A stretch of DNA of 64,000 nt from Polyangiaceae bacterium. Its GTDB lineage: Bacteria; Myxococcota_A; Polyangia; Polyangiales; Polyangiaceae. The position numbers were made by a program, and so were the translations under genes. Below are positions 37,859 to 46,474 of the stretch, piece after piece (positions within the stretch are counted from its first letter, which is position 1; the number at the start of each line of letters is the position of its first letter). Below the pieces are notes generated by a model. The model worked only from the letters and a program-made list of their open reading frames with translations, did not search any database and had not been told where the DNA came from. The stretch spans positions 124,001-188,000 of the forward strand of contig JADJXL010000020.1 of assembly GCA_016715885.1 (NCBI GenBank), in the 5' to 3' direction.

Positions 37859-38190
37859 GCCTCGCCCCACATCGACACCAAAACGCTCCAGCCTGCGCAG
37901 ATCCGGATCCACATCCATGTGGGACCGCGTTTTGCCAGCTCGATCCGCACAACCACAGCCTCGAGGATCCGCCTCCGAGGTGCCCGACCACCGATCCACA
38001 TCGATGTGGATCGGCCTCGGGCGACCTCACGGCGCGCTCGTTGTCCGTATCAGCGCGCTTTGGGGCAGGTCGAGCGGCATTGCACGGTGATGCGGTTTGC
38101 AAAAGGGCCCGGCACCTTGGCGCTTCACATGGACGGGAAACGTCATCCGAGCATGCCCGAGGCATTTGGGGATGGATGTGGGGTGGGTAA
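37859..38190 (+). repeat. Dispersed palindromic repeat, copy 1
   Basis: A ~330-bp segment that recurs at 60200-60530 with roughly 80-85% identity by eye. It contains a perfect 24-bp palindrome (half-site CCGATCCACATC, at 37991-38014), a weaker copy ATCCACATCCATGTGG upstream, and a conserved tail GGGAAACGTCATCCGAGCAT. No coding frame is conserved between the copies, so it is probably a non-coding mobile or structural element. Confidence 0.75.
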
Positions 38191-38206
38191 TGTCGCGGCC
38201 CGTCGT

Positions 38207-39124
38207 CTACTTCTTCTCGCAGATCTCGGCGTGTTCTTTCTCGAGGCTCGCGAATGCAGCGGCCGGGATCCCTTCGTCCAAAACCGTCTTGATCTTCGCG
38301 CACGAATTCCTGCATTCAGGCGTCGTCGCCTTGTTTTTGCAAGCGAGCACTTCCTTCTGCGCCGTCTCCACCGCGGCGAGCGCATTGCACTGCGCGCCGA
38401 CCGACATGTTGTGCGTCGCTGCGAGCACCCGTATCGGCTCGTCGGCCTTTTCGTAGGTGTTCGCGACTTGCTCCGTCTCGGCGGATGCGGCTTTGCAAGC
38501 GTCGAACACGGCGGCGATCGTAGCTTTCTCGTCGGCGCATTTTGCAAAAAACGCAGCCTCTGCCTGTCCCGGTCCGCGCGCTTTTACGTATGACGCAATG
38601 GCTTTCTTCGCGTCCTCCGTGACGGCCGCAGGCCCCACGCGCGGCACCTTCGCCGTGACTCCCGCCGCCGTGCACGCAGCCTCGAACTTCCCGAGCGCCT
38701 CGTCGAGCGCCTTCACCTTCGCGGTGCACGCATCGAGCTTCGCTTGTTCGTTCGCATCGGTGCATGCCGTCGAGATCGCCGCGAACGCGTCCGCGAGTGC
38801 CTTGGTGGGCGGTGTATCCTCGCGGTTCACGCGCTGCCTGGCGCTGTTGGCCGCGTGCCGAATCTCGTTCGCGGCCTGTTCCGTCGCGCGTTGCATGTCG
38901 TTGCGACGCTTCGTCGCGTACTTCTCCTTGGCCCCCGGATCCTCCGTGTACGGCAAATACGCGGAGATCAGCGCGACCGCCTTACCCACCTCGGGTATCG
39001 CGGCCTCCAGCGCCTTCTTTTCGGCAGCCTTTTTCTCGGCGCCTTCGTCCGTCCCTTTGCAGCCAGCCGCCGCGAAGACGAACATTCCCATTGCAGCGAG
39101 CGTCGTTCGATGTGTCGGTTTCAC
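38207..39124 (-). CDS. Lipoprotein, helical, Ala/Lys-rich
   Basis: The 305-residue product starts at a GTG (MKPTHRTTLAAMGMFVFAAA) and has lipobox A-A-G-C (Cys22); an ATG six codons earlier is the alternative start. The mature protein is predicted all-helical, charged, with scattered paired Cys (CTDANEQAKLDAC, CADEKATIAAVFDAC, CRNSC) that may form disulfides. It lies 31 bases downstream of the nuclease gene. The function is unknown. Confidence 0.65.
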   Translation of the reverse strand: MKPTHRTTLAAMGMFVFAAAGCKGTDEGAEKKAAEKKALEAAIPEVGKAVALISAYLPYTEDPGAKEKYATKRRNDMQRATEQAANEIRHAANSARQRVNREDTPPTKALADAFAAISTACTDANEQAKLDACTAKVKALDEALGKFEAACTAAGVTAKVPRVGPAAVTEDAKKAIASYVKARGPGQAEAAFFAKCADEKATIAAVFDACKAASAETEQVANTYEKADEPIRVLAATHNMSVGAQCNALAAVETAQKEVLACKNKATTPECRNSCAKIKTVLDEGIPAAAFASLEKEHAEICEKK

Positions 39125-39155
39125 TCGTCCCGCGTAAACCAACCGCGTCCGAGCG

Positions 39156-40952
39156 TCAAGTTTTCTTCGTCGCCTTTTTTGCCTTGGCGACCACCTTCTT
39201 GGCCGCCTTCTTGATGGATTCGCCCACCTTCTTGATGGCGCCTCTCTTCGGCGCCTTCGCTCCTTTTGGCAACACCATCACTCGCTTTCCATTGAAAGCT
39301 ACCACCATCTGCGTGATCTTCTCCACCCCCGCTGCTCGCAAATCCGCTGCGTAATCGTTTTCCTCGAGCTGCCGTAGCCCCTCGGCCATGGCCTTTTCGA
39401 TCGTCGTTACACCTTTGCGTGCCGATTTCAATTCGAGCACCGCCCCCGCCTTGCCCGCATACCGCGGCTTGATCAGCACATCCGGCCGCCCTTCGCCCGA
39501 TTCTCGATTCGAGCGGACTTCGTAATCCGGTTCGAGCGATGCGAGCAGCCCAATCATCATTCCATGGTAAAACTTCTCCGGCTCGAGTCCCTCGACGTCG
39601 TGGTACGATGGCAACGAGCCCGCGAACTTCTGCAGTTGCTTTTCGAATCGCGGAGCATTGCCCTTGAGCAACGCATCGAGCAATTCTTGCAGCGCTCCAC
39701 CTTGACCCACGAGCGCTCGATCCATCCACGACTGGAATGTCGTTCGATAAACTTCGGCCACTTCCTTGTTCGGAATCGACAGCCGAAACGGAGGCCGCGG
39801 GTGCCCCGGGATCGGCGGTCCTGGTCGAGCGGCCTTCAGATAGCCCGAAAAAACCAGCAAATTCCACAATACTCGCGGGTCCTCTTTCAAGTCCGGGAGG
39901 ACCACATTTTCATGAATGTGCTTTTCGATGACCCCCCCTCCGAGCAGCGTCTCGACCTCCTCCTGAACCGCAAATGCGTGATGGTGCATGGTCTCCTTGA
40001 TGAGCAGATTGGATCCCACGTTCACCCAATACGGCACCACATTGCGGTCCTTGCGGGCCAAAAAGCTCAAGATGGACCAAGGGTTGTAAATGTCCACCAT
40101 GCCGAATTCGTACCCGTCGTAGAAACTGCGAACGGCGTCCATCAGATCCGCCATGCCAGCCTTTTCGAGCAGCCCTTGCACTTCGGGCTCCGTGAATCCG
40201 AAACACGTATTGAATTCGAAATCGAGCAGCGAATACACCCCCACGTTGTTCAGCTCGGAAAAGATGCTCTCGCGCGACACCCGCAAGATTCCCGTCATCA
40301 CCGCGCGTTCGAGGTGCATGTTGTCTTTGAGCCCCGCCAAGAAGAAGGCGCCAAAAAAGGAAATGGCCTTCTCGTAGAATCCGTGCAAGTAGCCCGCCTG
40401 AATCCCCGCGTCGTACTCGTCGATCAAGACGATGGGCCGAACGCCGTGAACTTGATGCAAGTACCGAGTCAGATTCTTCAGCGATCGGCGGTAAAGCGCG
40501 TCGTCCGCCGTGCCGCGCCAGATAGCCCGAAAGTCTGCTTCGTCGCGAGGATCGAGCTTCCCTTCGAGCGCAGATTCGTGCTGCGCGTACATGTCCCCGA
40601 TCAATCGCTTGGTTTCGCGAAAGCACGTTTCGAAATCTTCCGCCTTCGCTTCCTTCAAGCTGATGTGCACCACAGGGTACTTCTGAAAATGCTCGCGGTA
40701 CTTGTCCCCAGCTCGCGCGACATGCAGCCCTTCGAACAGGTGCCAAAGATTCTCGTCGCGCTTCTCCAAAAACCACTTCAGCGTCGTCATGTTCATCGAC
40801 TTGCCGAACCTTCGAGGACGCGGCACGAGGATGACCTTGATGTTGTTCGAGTCGATGAATTCCGTGATGAAATGCGTCTTGTCGACGTATTCGAAGCCCT
40901 CTTCGCGAAGCTTGCGGAAGTCATCGATGCCAATGGGGATGGGTCGGATCAT
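39156..40952 (-). CDS. AAA-ATPase-like / PD-(D/E)XK nuclease protein (DUF1703 type)
   Basis: The 598-residue protein has the typical AAA-ATPase_like (PF09820) N-terminus: MIRPIPIGIDDFRKLREEGF, YVDKTHFI, and PRPRRFGKSMN with a P-loop of non-classical form, plus VLIDEYD (Walker B). The C-terminal part is a PD-(D/E)XK nuclease: EGRPDVLI, then AVLELKSA. Family members are widespread in Bacteroidetes and myxobacteria; their function is uncertain (mobile or defence). This one has an additional C-terminal Lys/Ala-rich tail (SIKKAAKKVVAKAKKATKKT) that could bind nucleic acids. Confidence 0.85.
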   Translation of the reverse strand: MIRPIPIGIDDFRKLREEGFEYVDKTHFITEFIDSNNIKVILVPRPRRFGKSMNMTTLKWFLEKRDENLWHLFEGLHVARAGDKYREHFQKYPVVHISLKEAKAEDFETCFRETKRLIGDMYAQHESALEGKLDPRDEADFRAIWRGTADDALYRRSLKNLTRYLHQVHGVRPIVLIDEYDAGIQAGYLHGFYEKAISFFGAFFLAGLKDNMHLERAVMTGILRVSRESIFSELNNVGVYSLLDFEFNTCFGFTEPEVQGLLEKAGMADLMDAVRSFYDGYEFGMVDIYNPWSILSFLARKDRNVVPYWVNVGSNLLIKETMHHHAFAVQEEVETLLGGGVIEKHIHENVVLPDLKEDPRVLWNLLVFSGYLKAARPGPPIPGHPRPPFRLSIPNKEVAEVYRTTFQSWMDRALVGQGGALQELLDALLKGNAPRFEKQLQKFAGSLPSYHDVEGLEPEKFYHGMMIGLLASLEPDYEVRSNRESGEGRPDVLIKPRYAGKAGAVLELKSARKGVTTIEKAMAEGLRQLEENDYAADLRAAGVEKITQMVVAFNGKRVMVLPKGAKAPKRGAIKKVGESIKKAAKKVVAKAKKATKKT

Positions 40953-41172
40953 GATGCGCTCGCGGAAAAACGTTCGGGTGCGAGCCTTGCACGGGCTCGG
41001 AAGACCGTCAAGTTCGGCATTCTCGCATGAGTGCGTCTATTTGAACCGTGCACCCATGGACGTGCCGCACTGCTCGTGATGGTGTGTCCCCCATCTCGAA
41101 CCCCAAAGCACATGCAGAGGAATTCGTGCTCATTTCGATGGAACGTCTCGTTGTGGATGCTAGGATGGCCGC

Positions 41173-42195
41173 GTGGGGCATCGACAATCGAACTGGCTCG
41201 CTTTTCTTCTCTTGTTTGGCACATCGTGCAGCTCGCAACCCGTGGAGGGACCTCCGGACGCCGGCACCACGGCGCAGTGGGCGCTCGTTCATGAAGACCT
41301 GCCGGGCGCACTGCTCTCCATTTGGGGAACGAGCGACACTGACGTGTGGGTCGTCGGTGCCGATGCTCGCGACGGCGCTGGACCTTTGGTGCTGCACTAC
41401 GATGGTCAATGGCAGCGGGTAATGACGGGGCAGGCGCAAGGCGATTTGTGGTGGGTGTTCGGCTTCGACGGGGGACCGCTGTACATGGGAGGCAGCGGCG
41501 GCGTGATCCTGCGTTACGAGGGGGGTACGTTCACGAAGTTGCAGACGCCGACGATGGATACGGTATTCGGGCTTTGGGGCGCTTCTCCGGACGATATGTG
41601 GGCGGTCGGGGGAACGTACGACAAGAATGCCTTTGCGTGGCGTCTTCAAGGTGATACGTGGGTCAATGAACCGACGCTGCCGTCCGATGTCGGCGCGAAT
41701 GCCGCCATATGGAAGATCTTCGGGACGAGCAAGAACGACGCGTGGCTCGTCGGCAGCGGCGGAGTTTCGTTTCATTGGGATGGCTCGAAGCTCACGCCCG
41801 GGCAAACAGGCGTGGGCTCGTCGCTCTTCACGGTGCACGCCAATGGCGATCGTTACGTGGCCGTGGGCGGTTTGGTTGGCGGCGTCATCGTGGAAAATGC
41901 CGGCAGCGGGTGGACGCTCGCTGCATCGGATACCATTGCGTATGGCCTCACGGGTGTATTCTTGGGCGCGGGCGACGCAGCGCTCGCCGTGGGACAATAT
42001 GGGTCGGTCTATTCGCGCAGCGCAAATGGCTGGCAGGAGGACGTTACGGGGTTGTCGATTCAGTGGGACTTGCATGGAGCGTGGATGGATCCGTCGGGTG
42101 GCTTATGGGCAGCCGGCGGACAAACGGCTAGCTTTCCGTTGACCAAAGGGCTGCTCCTTCATAAAGGAAAGCCCATCGTAGGAGGAGGAATTTGA
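41173..42195 (+). CDS. Beta-propeller lipoprotein, head of operon
   Basis: The 340-residue product is started at GTG; its signal reaches lipobox G-T-S-C (Cys19). The mature part contains repeated GxWG-S--D-WVVG and similar phrases (SIWGTSDTDVWVVG, GLWGASPDDMWAVGG, KIFGTSKNDAWLVG), a common myxobacterial propeller repeat. The next gene starts one base into its stop (TGATG), with a GGAGGAGGA Shine-Dalgarno in its last codons. It is the first of five coupled secreted proteins. Confidence 0.75.
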   Translation: MGHRQSNWLAFLLLFGTSCSSQPVEGPPDAGTTAQWALVHEDLPGALLSIWGTSDTDVWVVGADARDGAGPLVLHYDGQWQRVMTGQAQGDLWWVFGFDGGPLYMGGSGGVILRYEGGTFTKLQTPTMDTVFGLWGASPDDMWAVGGTYDKNAFAWRLQGDTWVNEPTLPSDVGANAAIWKIFGTSKNDAWLVGSGGVSFHWDGSKLTPGQTGVGSSLFTVHANGDRYVAVGGLVGGVIVENAGSGWTLAASDTIAYGLTGVFLGAGDAALAVGQYGSVYSRSANGWQEDVTGLSIQWDLHGAWMDPSGGLWAAGGQTASFPLTKGLLLHKGKPIVGGGI

Positions 42196-43391
42196 TGTTG
42201 CGGCTTAGGAAAAACTTGCTTCGAGGTTGCTTTGGCGGTCTTTTTTCCCTTGCGCTCGTGGGCTGTGGCGACGCCACGGTGAACCAAGGGGGAATGACCG
42301 ATCCTTGTGAAAATCAAGTATCTGGCAGCGCCTGTACGTGGGCCGGTATGAAAGGGCAAACGGGCTTCAACGGCGATGGCCTTCTTCGCTACGAGACCAA
42401 ACTCAATAGCGTGCAGGATATGGTTTTCCTGCCCGACGGCAGCGCTTGGCTCAGCGATTTCAACAATTACCTCGTGCGCAAGGTGCGCCCGGACGGCGTC
42501 GTCGAAAGCGTCGTCGGGTGGACCGATCCCCCGTTCCCCGGCGACGGCCCCGTCGGCGGCGTATCGCCGGGAGGTGCAGATGGTGCCGATTGGCAGCTCA
42601 ATCATCCGACGAGCTTGCTCCTGGGCCCCGATGGCTCCGTCATTTTGGTCGGCTGGCACAACCACAAACTCCTGACCATCGACCCCGATTCCGGCTGGGT
42701 CAAGGTCGTATGCGGCGCTGGAGCAGGCTTTGCCGGCGATGGTGGACCGGCAACCAGCGCGCTCTTCAGGCAACCGAACGATGCGACCATCGACGACCAA
42801 GGCAATGTCTATGTCGTCGATCAGCAAAACCAACGTATTCGCAAAATCGATACGAACGACAACATCAGTACCATCGCGGGGACGGGCACGTATGGCACCG
42901 CCGGTGATGGTGGCCCGGCCGCAACCGCTGAATTCTCTTTTGCATTCGGCTCCAATCCCAATCCGAGCGGCAATATCCTTCACCATGAAGGGAAGCTGTA
43001 CATCAGCAATACCGAGAACAACCGCATTCGAGTCCTGGACCTGGCGTCGGGTGTCATCGACGAATTTGCGGGAACGGGCGAAAAAGGGTATGGCGGCGAC
43101 GGCGGCTCGGCGAAAATGGCCATGCTCAGCGCCCCGCGGGATTTGGAAATCGGTCCCGACGGGGATCTGTATTTTGCCGATACCGACAATGGCTGCGTTC
43201 GCGCCATCAACCTCGATACCGGCGTGATCCGAACCGTCGCTGGAACCGGAGAACTGGGGCTCGACGACGAAGAAAACAAGCCGGCGACCCAAACGAAGCT
43301 GCGACGCCCGTTCGGCTTGGCTTTCGACCCCGATGGCAATCTCTTCATCATGGATTCGCTGAACGACCGAATCGTGAAGGTGGCAAAATGA
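42195..43391 (+). CDS. NHL-repeat lipoprotein
   Basis: The 398-residue protein has lipobox L-V-G-C (Cys24). Its mature part contains NHL-type repeats: NQRIRKIDTND then GTYGTAGDGGPA, NRIRVLD-ASG, FAGTG-KGYGGDGG. The -GDGG-A- phrase is typical of bacterial NHL propellers. Such proteins bind partners in the periplasm or on the surface. It is coupled to the preceding gene by a one-base overlap and to the next by ATGA. Confidence 0.8.
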   Translation: MLRLRKNLLRGCFGGLFSLALVGCGDATVNQGGMTDPCENQVSGSACTWAGMKGQTGFNGDGLLRYETKLNSVQDMVFLPDGSAWLSDFNNYLVRKVRPDGVVESVVGWTDPPFPGDGPVGGVSPGGADGADWQLNHPTSLLLGPDGSVILVGWHNHKLLTIDPDSGWVKVVCGAGAGFAGDGGPATSALFRQPNDATIDDQGNVYVVDQQNQRIRKIDTNDNISTIAGTGTYGTAGDGGPAATAEFSFAFGSNPNPSGNILHHEGKLYISNTENNRIRVLDLASGVIDEFAGTGEKGYGGDGGSAKMAMLSAPRDLEIGPDGDLYFADTDNGCVRAINLDTGVIRTVAGTGELGLDDEENKPATQTKLRRPFGLAFDPDGNLFIMDSLNDRIVKVAK

Positions 43392-44689
43392 AAAACTTGA
43401 CGCTTGGCTCTGCACTTGTCCTCGTATTCACCTCCGGCTGCGGGAGCACCACCGACGACGTCACTCCGTGCGACAAGAACGTCGTGGGGAACATCTGCAC
43501 GATCGCGGGAAGTGGTGAAAACGGCTATGATCCCAATGCTGAAACCGAGGCGCTCGAAGCGCTCGAAGCCCGCATGTCGTTGCCGCAGGATACGTTGACG
43601 GCGCCTGACGGGACGCTTTTCGTGATCGATTGGAACAACCACCGCATTCGAAGCCTCGGGGCGGATGGAAAATTGCGGTGGGTGGCAGGACAGGGCGAGC
43701 TGGGGGGCGACCTGGACAACCCAGCCAATGGCGATTTCAATCATCCCACGAACATCCTCTTCGACAAGACGGGGCAAAACCTCATCATTGCCGCGTGGCA
43801 CAACAGCAAAGTGCGCACTTTGTCGATCGATACGGGTCTGATCGTGGATACCTGTGGCGATGGAAAACGCGCGTATTTCGGTGACGAGGGGGCAGCCAAG
43901 TCGTGTTCACTCGATTTGCCGGCGAGCATCGCGTTCGACGCAGATGACAACCTCTTGATCATGGACCAAGCCAATCAGGTGATTCGGCAGGTCGATCAGG
44001 CAGGCAACATTCGCCGTATCGCCGGACAATGCATCATCGATGCTCCGGCACCCGCAGGACCTGGACCTTGTCCCGCAGGCGTCACGCCGGTTCAATGCCC
44101 CGCAGGACCGAACGGGCCGAGCGGAAAATGGACGTGTGGCGAACCGATGATCTATTGCCCGATGCCCTGCACGCCTGGATATTCGGGCGACGACATCCCC
44201 GCGACCGAAATGCGAATGGCTCAGCCCTTCGGGCAATCGGCGACACCGGCCGGGCGGATGGCGGTGGACCCCAAAGGAAATATTTATTTTGCGGATACGG
44301 CGAATCACCTCATTCGCATGATCGATACCAACGGCATCGTTCGTCGAATTGCGGGACAACCGCCGAAAAATGGGGAAAAACAATCGGGCTATTCGGGCGA
44401 TGGCGGCCCGGCCGTGGATGCGCTCATCAATTACCCCGTCGACATCGCGCTCGCCGATGACGGCACGCTGTTCTTCAGCGATGTGTACAATCATTGCGTA
44501 CGCTCCATCGATTCGGCTGGGATCATCCGGACGGTGGCGGGCCAATGCGGCAAGAAAGGGTCGAGCGGCGATGGCGGGTCGGCGACGGAAGCGCTGCTGA
44601 AGTTGCCTTATGGTGTCGAATGGGCCGATGGTCGACTGAACATCGCCGATACGGGCAATCACGTCATCCGAACGATCAAGCTGCGTTAG
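43388..44689 (+). CDS. NHL-repeat lipoprotein
   Basis: The 433-residue protein has lipobox T-S-G-C (Cys18) and NHL repeats (IDWNNHRIRSLGADG, ADTANHLIRMIDTNG, YSGDGGPA, SDVYNHCVRSID). A Pro/Cys-rich insert (about residues 215-270) interrupts the repeats. It overlaps the upstream gene by four bases and ends two bases before the P460-like gene. A close relative of its neighbour, probably from duplication. Confidence 0.8.
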   Translation: MKNLTLGSALVLVFTSGCGSTTDDVTPCDKNVVGNICTIAGSGENGYDPNAETEALEALEARMSLPQDTLTAPDGTLFVIDWNNHRIRSLGADGKLRWVAGQGELGGDLDNPANGDFNHPTNILFDKTGQNLIIAAWHNSKVRTLSIDTGLIVDTCGDGKRAYFGDEGAAKSCSLDLPASIAFDADDNLLIMDQANQVIRQVDQAGNIRRIAGQCIIDAPAPAGPGPCPAGVTPVQCPAGPNGPSGKWTCGEPMIYCPMPCTPGYSGDDIPATEMRMAQPFGQSATPAGRMAVDPKGNIYFADTANHLIRMIDTNGIVRRIAGQPPKNGEKQSGYSGDGGPAVDALINYPVDIALADDGTLFFSDVYNHCVRSIDSAGIIRTVAGQCGKKGSSGDGGSATEALLKLPYGVEWADGRLNIADTGNHVIRTIKLR

Positions 44690-44691
44690 CA

Positions 44692-45180
44692 ATGAAAAGA
44701 GCCATCCTCCCCTTCGTTTGGACGCTTGCGACGTGCTTCCTCGTTGGCTGTTCGGAAAACAATCCGAACCCCGAGCCTCCCAAAGCAGACCCCGTGTTTC
44801 CAGCGGATTATGCTTCGACCTATACCGAGGTGCGGAATTGTCGGCAAAGCGGCGATCACGATTTGAACATCATTCGCGTGCTCGCCGATCCGACGGCCCT
44901 TGATCCGTACCAAAACCAGAACGTCGTTTTTCCCGTGGGCGCCGTGGTGCTCAAGGAGGAATACGATTTCGCGGACGTGACGTGCGCCGGCCCCATCCTT
45001 CGGTGGACGGTCATGTCTCGGTTGGCGACGGGAAGCTCGCCGGAGACGCTGGATTGGAAGTGGCAGGAGGTCGATTCGGCGCGAAAGGTCGTCTCGGAAG
45101 ACCTCCAGCGCTGCATTGCTTGCCATTCCAGTTGCACGGCCGCCAATGGCGGCTTCGAGAGCACATGCGCGCTTCCTTGA
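44692..45180 (+). CDS. Cytochrome P460-like lipoprotein with one heme motif
   Basis: The 162-residue protein has lipobox L-V-G-C (Cys20). The rest fits the cytochrome P460 pattern: DHDLNIIRV, FPVGAVVLKEEYD, TVMSRLATG, DWKWQEVD and a C-terminal CIACH (Cys141-His145) for covalent heme attachment. P460 enzymes oxidise hydroxylamine or related compounds, but many relatives are uncharacterised; no claim about substrate is made. It overlaps the next gene by 16 bases and is embedded among NHL propeller genes. Confidence 0.75.
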   Translation: MKRAILPFVWTLATCFLVGCSENNPNPEPPKADPVFPADYASTYTEVRNCRQSGDHDLNIIRVLADPTALDPYQNQNVVFPVGAVVLKEEYDFADVTCAGPILRWTVMSRLATGSSPETLDWKWQEVDSARKVVSEDLQRCIACHSSCTAANGGFESTCALP

Positions 45181-46289
45181 AGGTAGGAGAATCGGCTCGT
45201 GTGCCGTTGTTCGTTGCCGCCATGGGGGTCTTCTCCATGGCGTGCAGCGAACCGGCAGGCGTCGCACCTTGTGGCGGTCAAGGCGTGATCTGTCGCGTGG
45301 CGGGAACAGGAGAGGCGGGTTTTCATGGCGATGGGCTCTCCCCGCTGAAATCGGCGCTGAACCTGCCGACGGCCGCGCGAACGGGTCCGGACGGGTTGCT
45401 GTATGTGATGGATTTCAACAACATGCGGCTGCGGTGCATTCGAGCGGACGATACGTTCGATACCGTCGTGGGAAATGGCGTGCACACGTTTGCGGTCGCG
45501 GGCGCGGATGCACGCAATACACCGCTCGAAAATCCAATCGACTTCGGCTTCTTGCCCGATGGAAGCGTCGTCTTCGTCTCCGTGCACGATCCGCGGGTCC
45601 TTGGCATTGCGGCCGATGGAACGGTGGATGTCATTGCAGGCACGGGCGAATCTGGAGACACGGGCGATGGCCATTCGGCTTTGGTGGCGAAATTCCACGA
45701 GCTGTCTGGTATTGCCATCGCGCCCGATGGAACCATCTTCGTGAGCGATGCCAAAGCGAATCGCGTGCGCGTCATTCGGCCCGATCGGACGGTGCATGCC
45801 TATGCGGGAAGCGGCGAAGCGGCATATGGTGGCGACGATGGCCCGGCCACCGCGGCGGCGCTGAATCATCCGACTGGCTTGGCGCTCGACGCAATGGGCA
45901 ACTTGTACATCGCCGACACCTACAATCAACGTATTCGGCGGGTCGATGCGCTGACGGGCGTCATCGAGACGGTCGCAGGAACCGGGACGGCCGGGTTGTC
46001 GGGGGACGGAGGCTCCGCGAAAGCTGCCGACTTGCAATGGCCGAACGGTGTCAGCATCGCGCCCGATGGAGGGTTCTACTTATCGGACACGTTCAATCAT
46101 CGCATTCGCAAGGTCGATTCGGGCGGGCTCATCACGACGTTTGCAGGCACCAGTCGCGGGCACGCAGGCGATGGCGGCCCGGCGAGCATGGCTCAGCTCA
46201 AGGGGCCGACGTACATCGAAGCCACCGAGCGCGCGCTTTACATCGCCGACACGCAGAATCACGTCGTGCGCGTGGTGTGGCTCGAGTGA
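45165..46289 (+). CDS. NHL-repeat lipoprotein
   Basis: The 374-residue protein begins MRASLKVGESARVPLFVAAM and has lipobox S-M-A-C (Cys27). NHL repeats are clear: FNNMRLRCI, KANRVRVIRPDR, YNQRIRRVDALTG, FNHRIRKVDSGG, with GDGGPA and GTAGLSGDGG. The start is inside the end of the P460-like gene. It closes the five-gene operon; the intergenic space before the kinase gene is 185 bases. Confidence 0.75.
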   Translation: MRASLKVGESARVPLFVAAMGVFSMACSEPAGVAPCGGQGVICRVAGTGEAGFHGDGLSPLKSALNLPTAARTGPDGLLYVMDFNNMRLRCIRADDTFDTVVGNGVHTFAVAGADARNTPLENPIDFGFLPDGSVVFVSVHDPRVLGIAADGTVDVIAGTGESGDTGDGHSALVAKFHELSGIAIAPDGTIFVSDAKANRVRVIRPDRTVHAYAGSGEAAYGGDDGPATAAALNHPTGLALDAMGNLYIADTYNQRIRRVDALTGVIETVAGTGTAGLSGDGGSAKAADLQWPNGVSIAPDGGFYLSDTFNHRIRKVDSGGLITTFAGTSRGHAGDGGPASMAQLKGPTYIEATERALYIADTQNHVVRVVWLE

Positions 46290-46474
46290 GCGCGATGTTC
46301 GACCACCTGCAGCTCCAGGACTTCGCATTGAAGCCCGCGGCAGGTTTCAGGATTTGCACGCAATTCGCACCACCACGCACGAACGACGATCACGCAAATA
46401 GCGTCTTGTAAAGCGCCTCGGGTCATGCATAGAGTACACGCGCGTAACGAGCGTCTCGCTCGACACGTCTCGCC

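Noticed and set aside
37859..38190. Protein-coding reading of the dispersed palindromic repeat
   Set aside because: Open frames differ between the two copies and substitutions do not follow codon positions, so a non-coding element is more likely.
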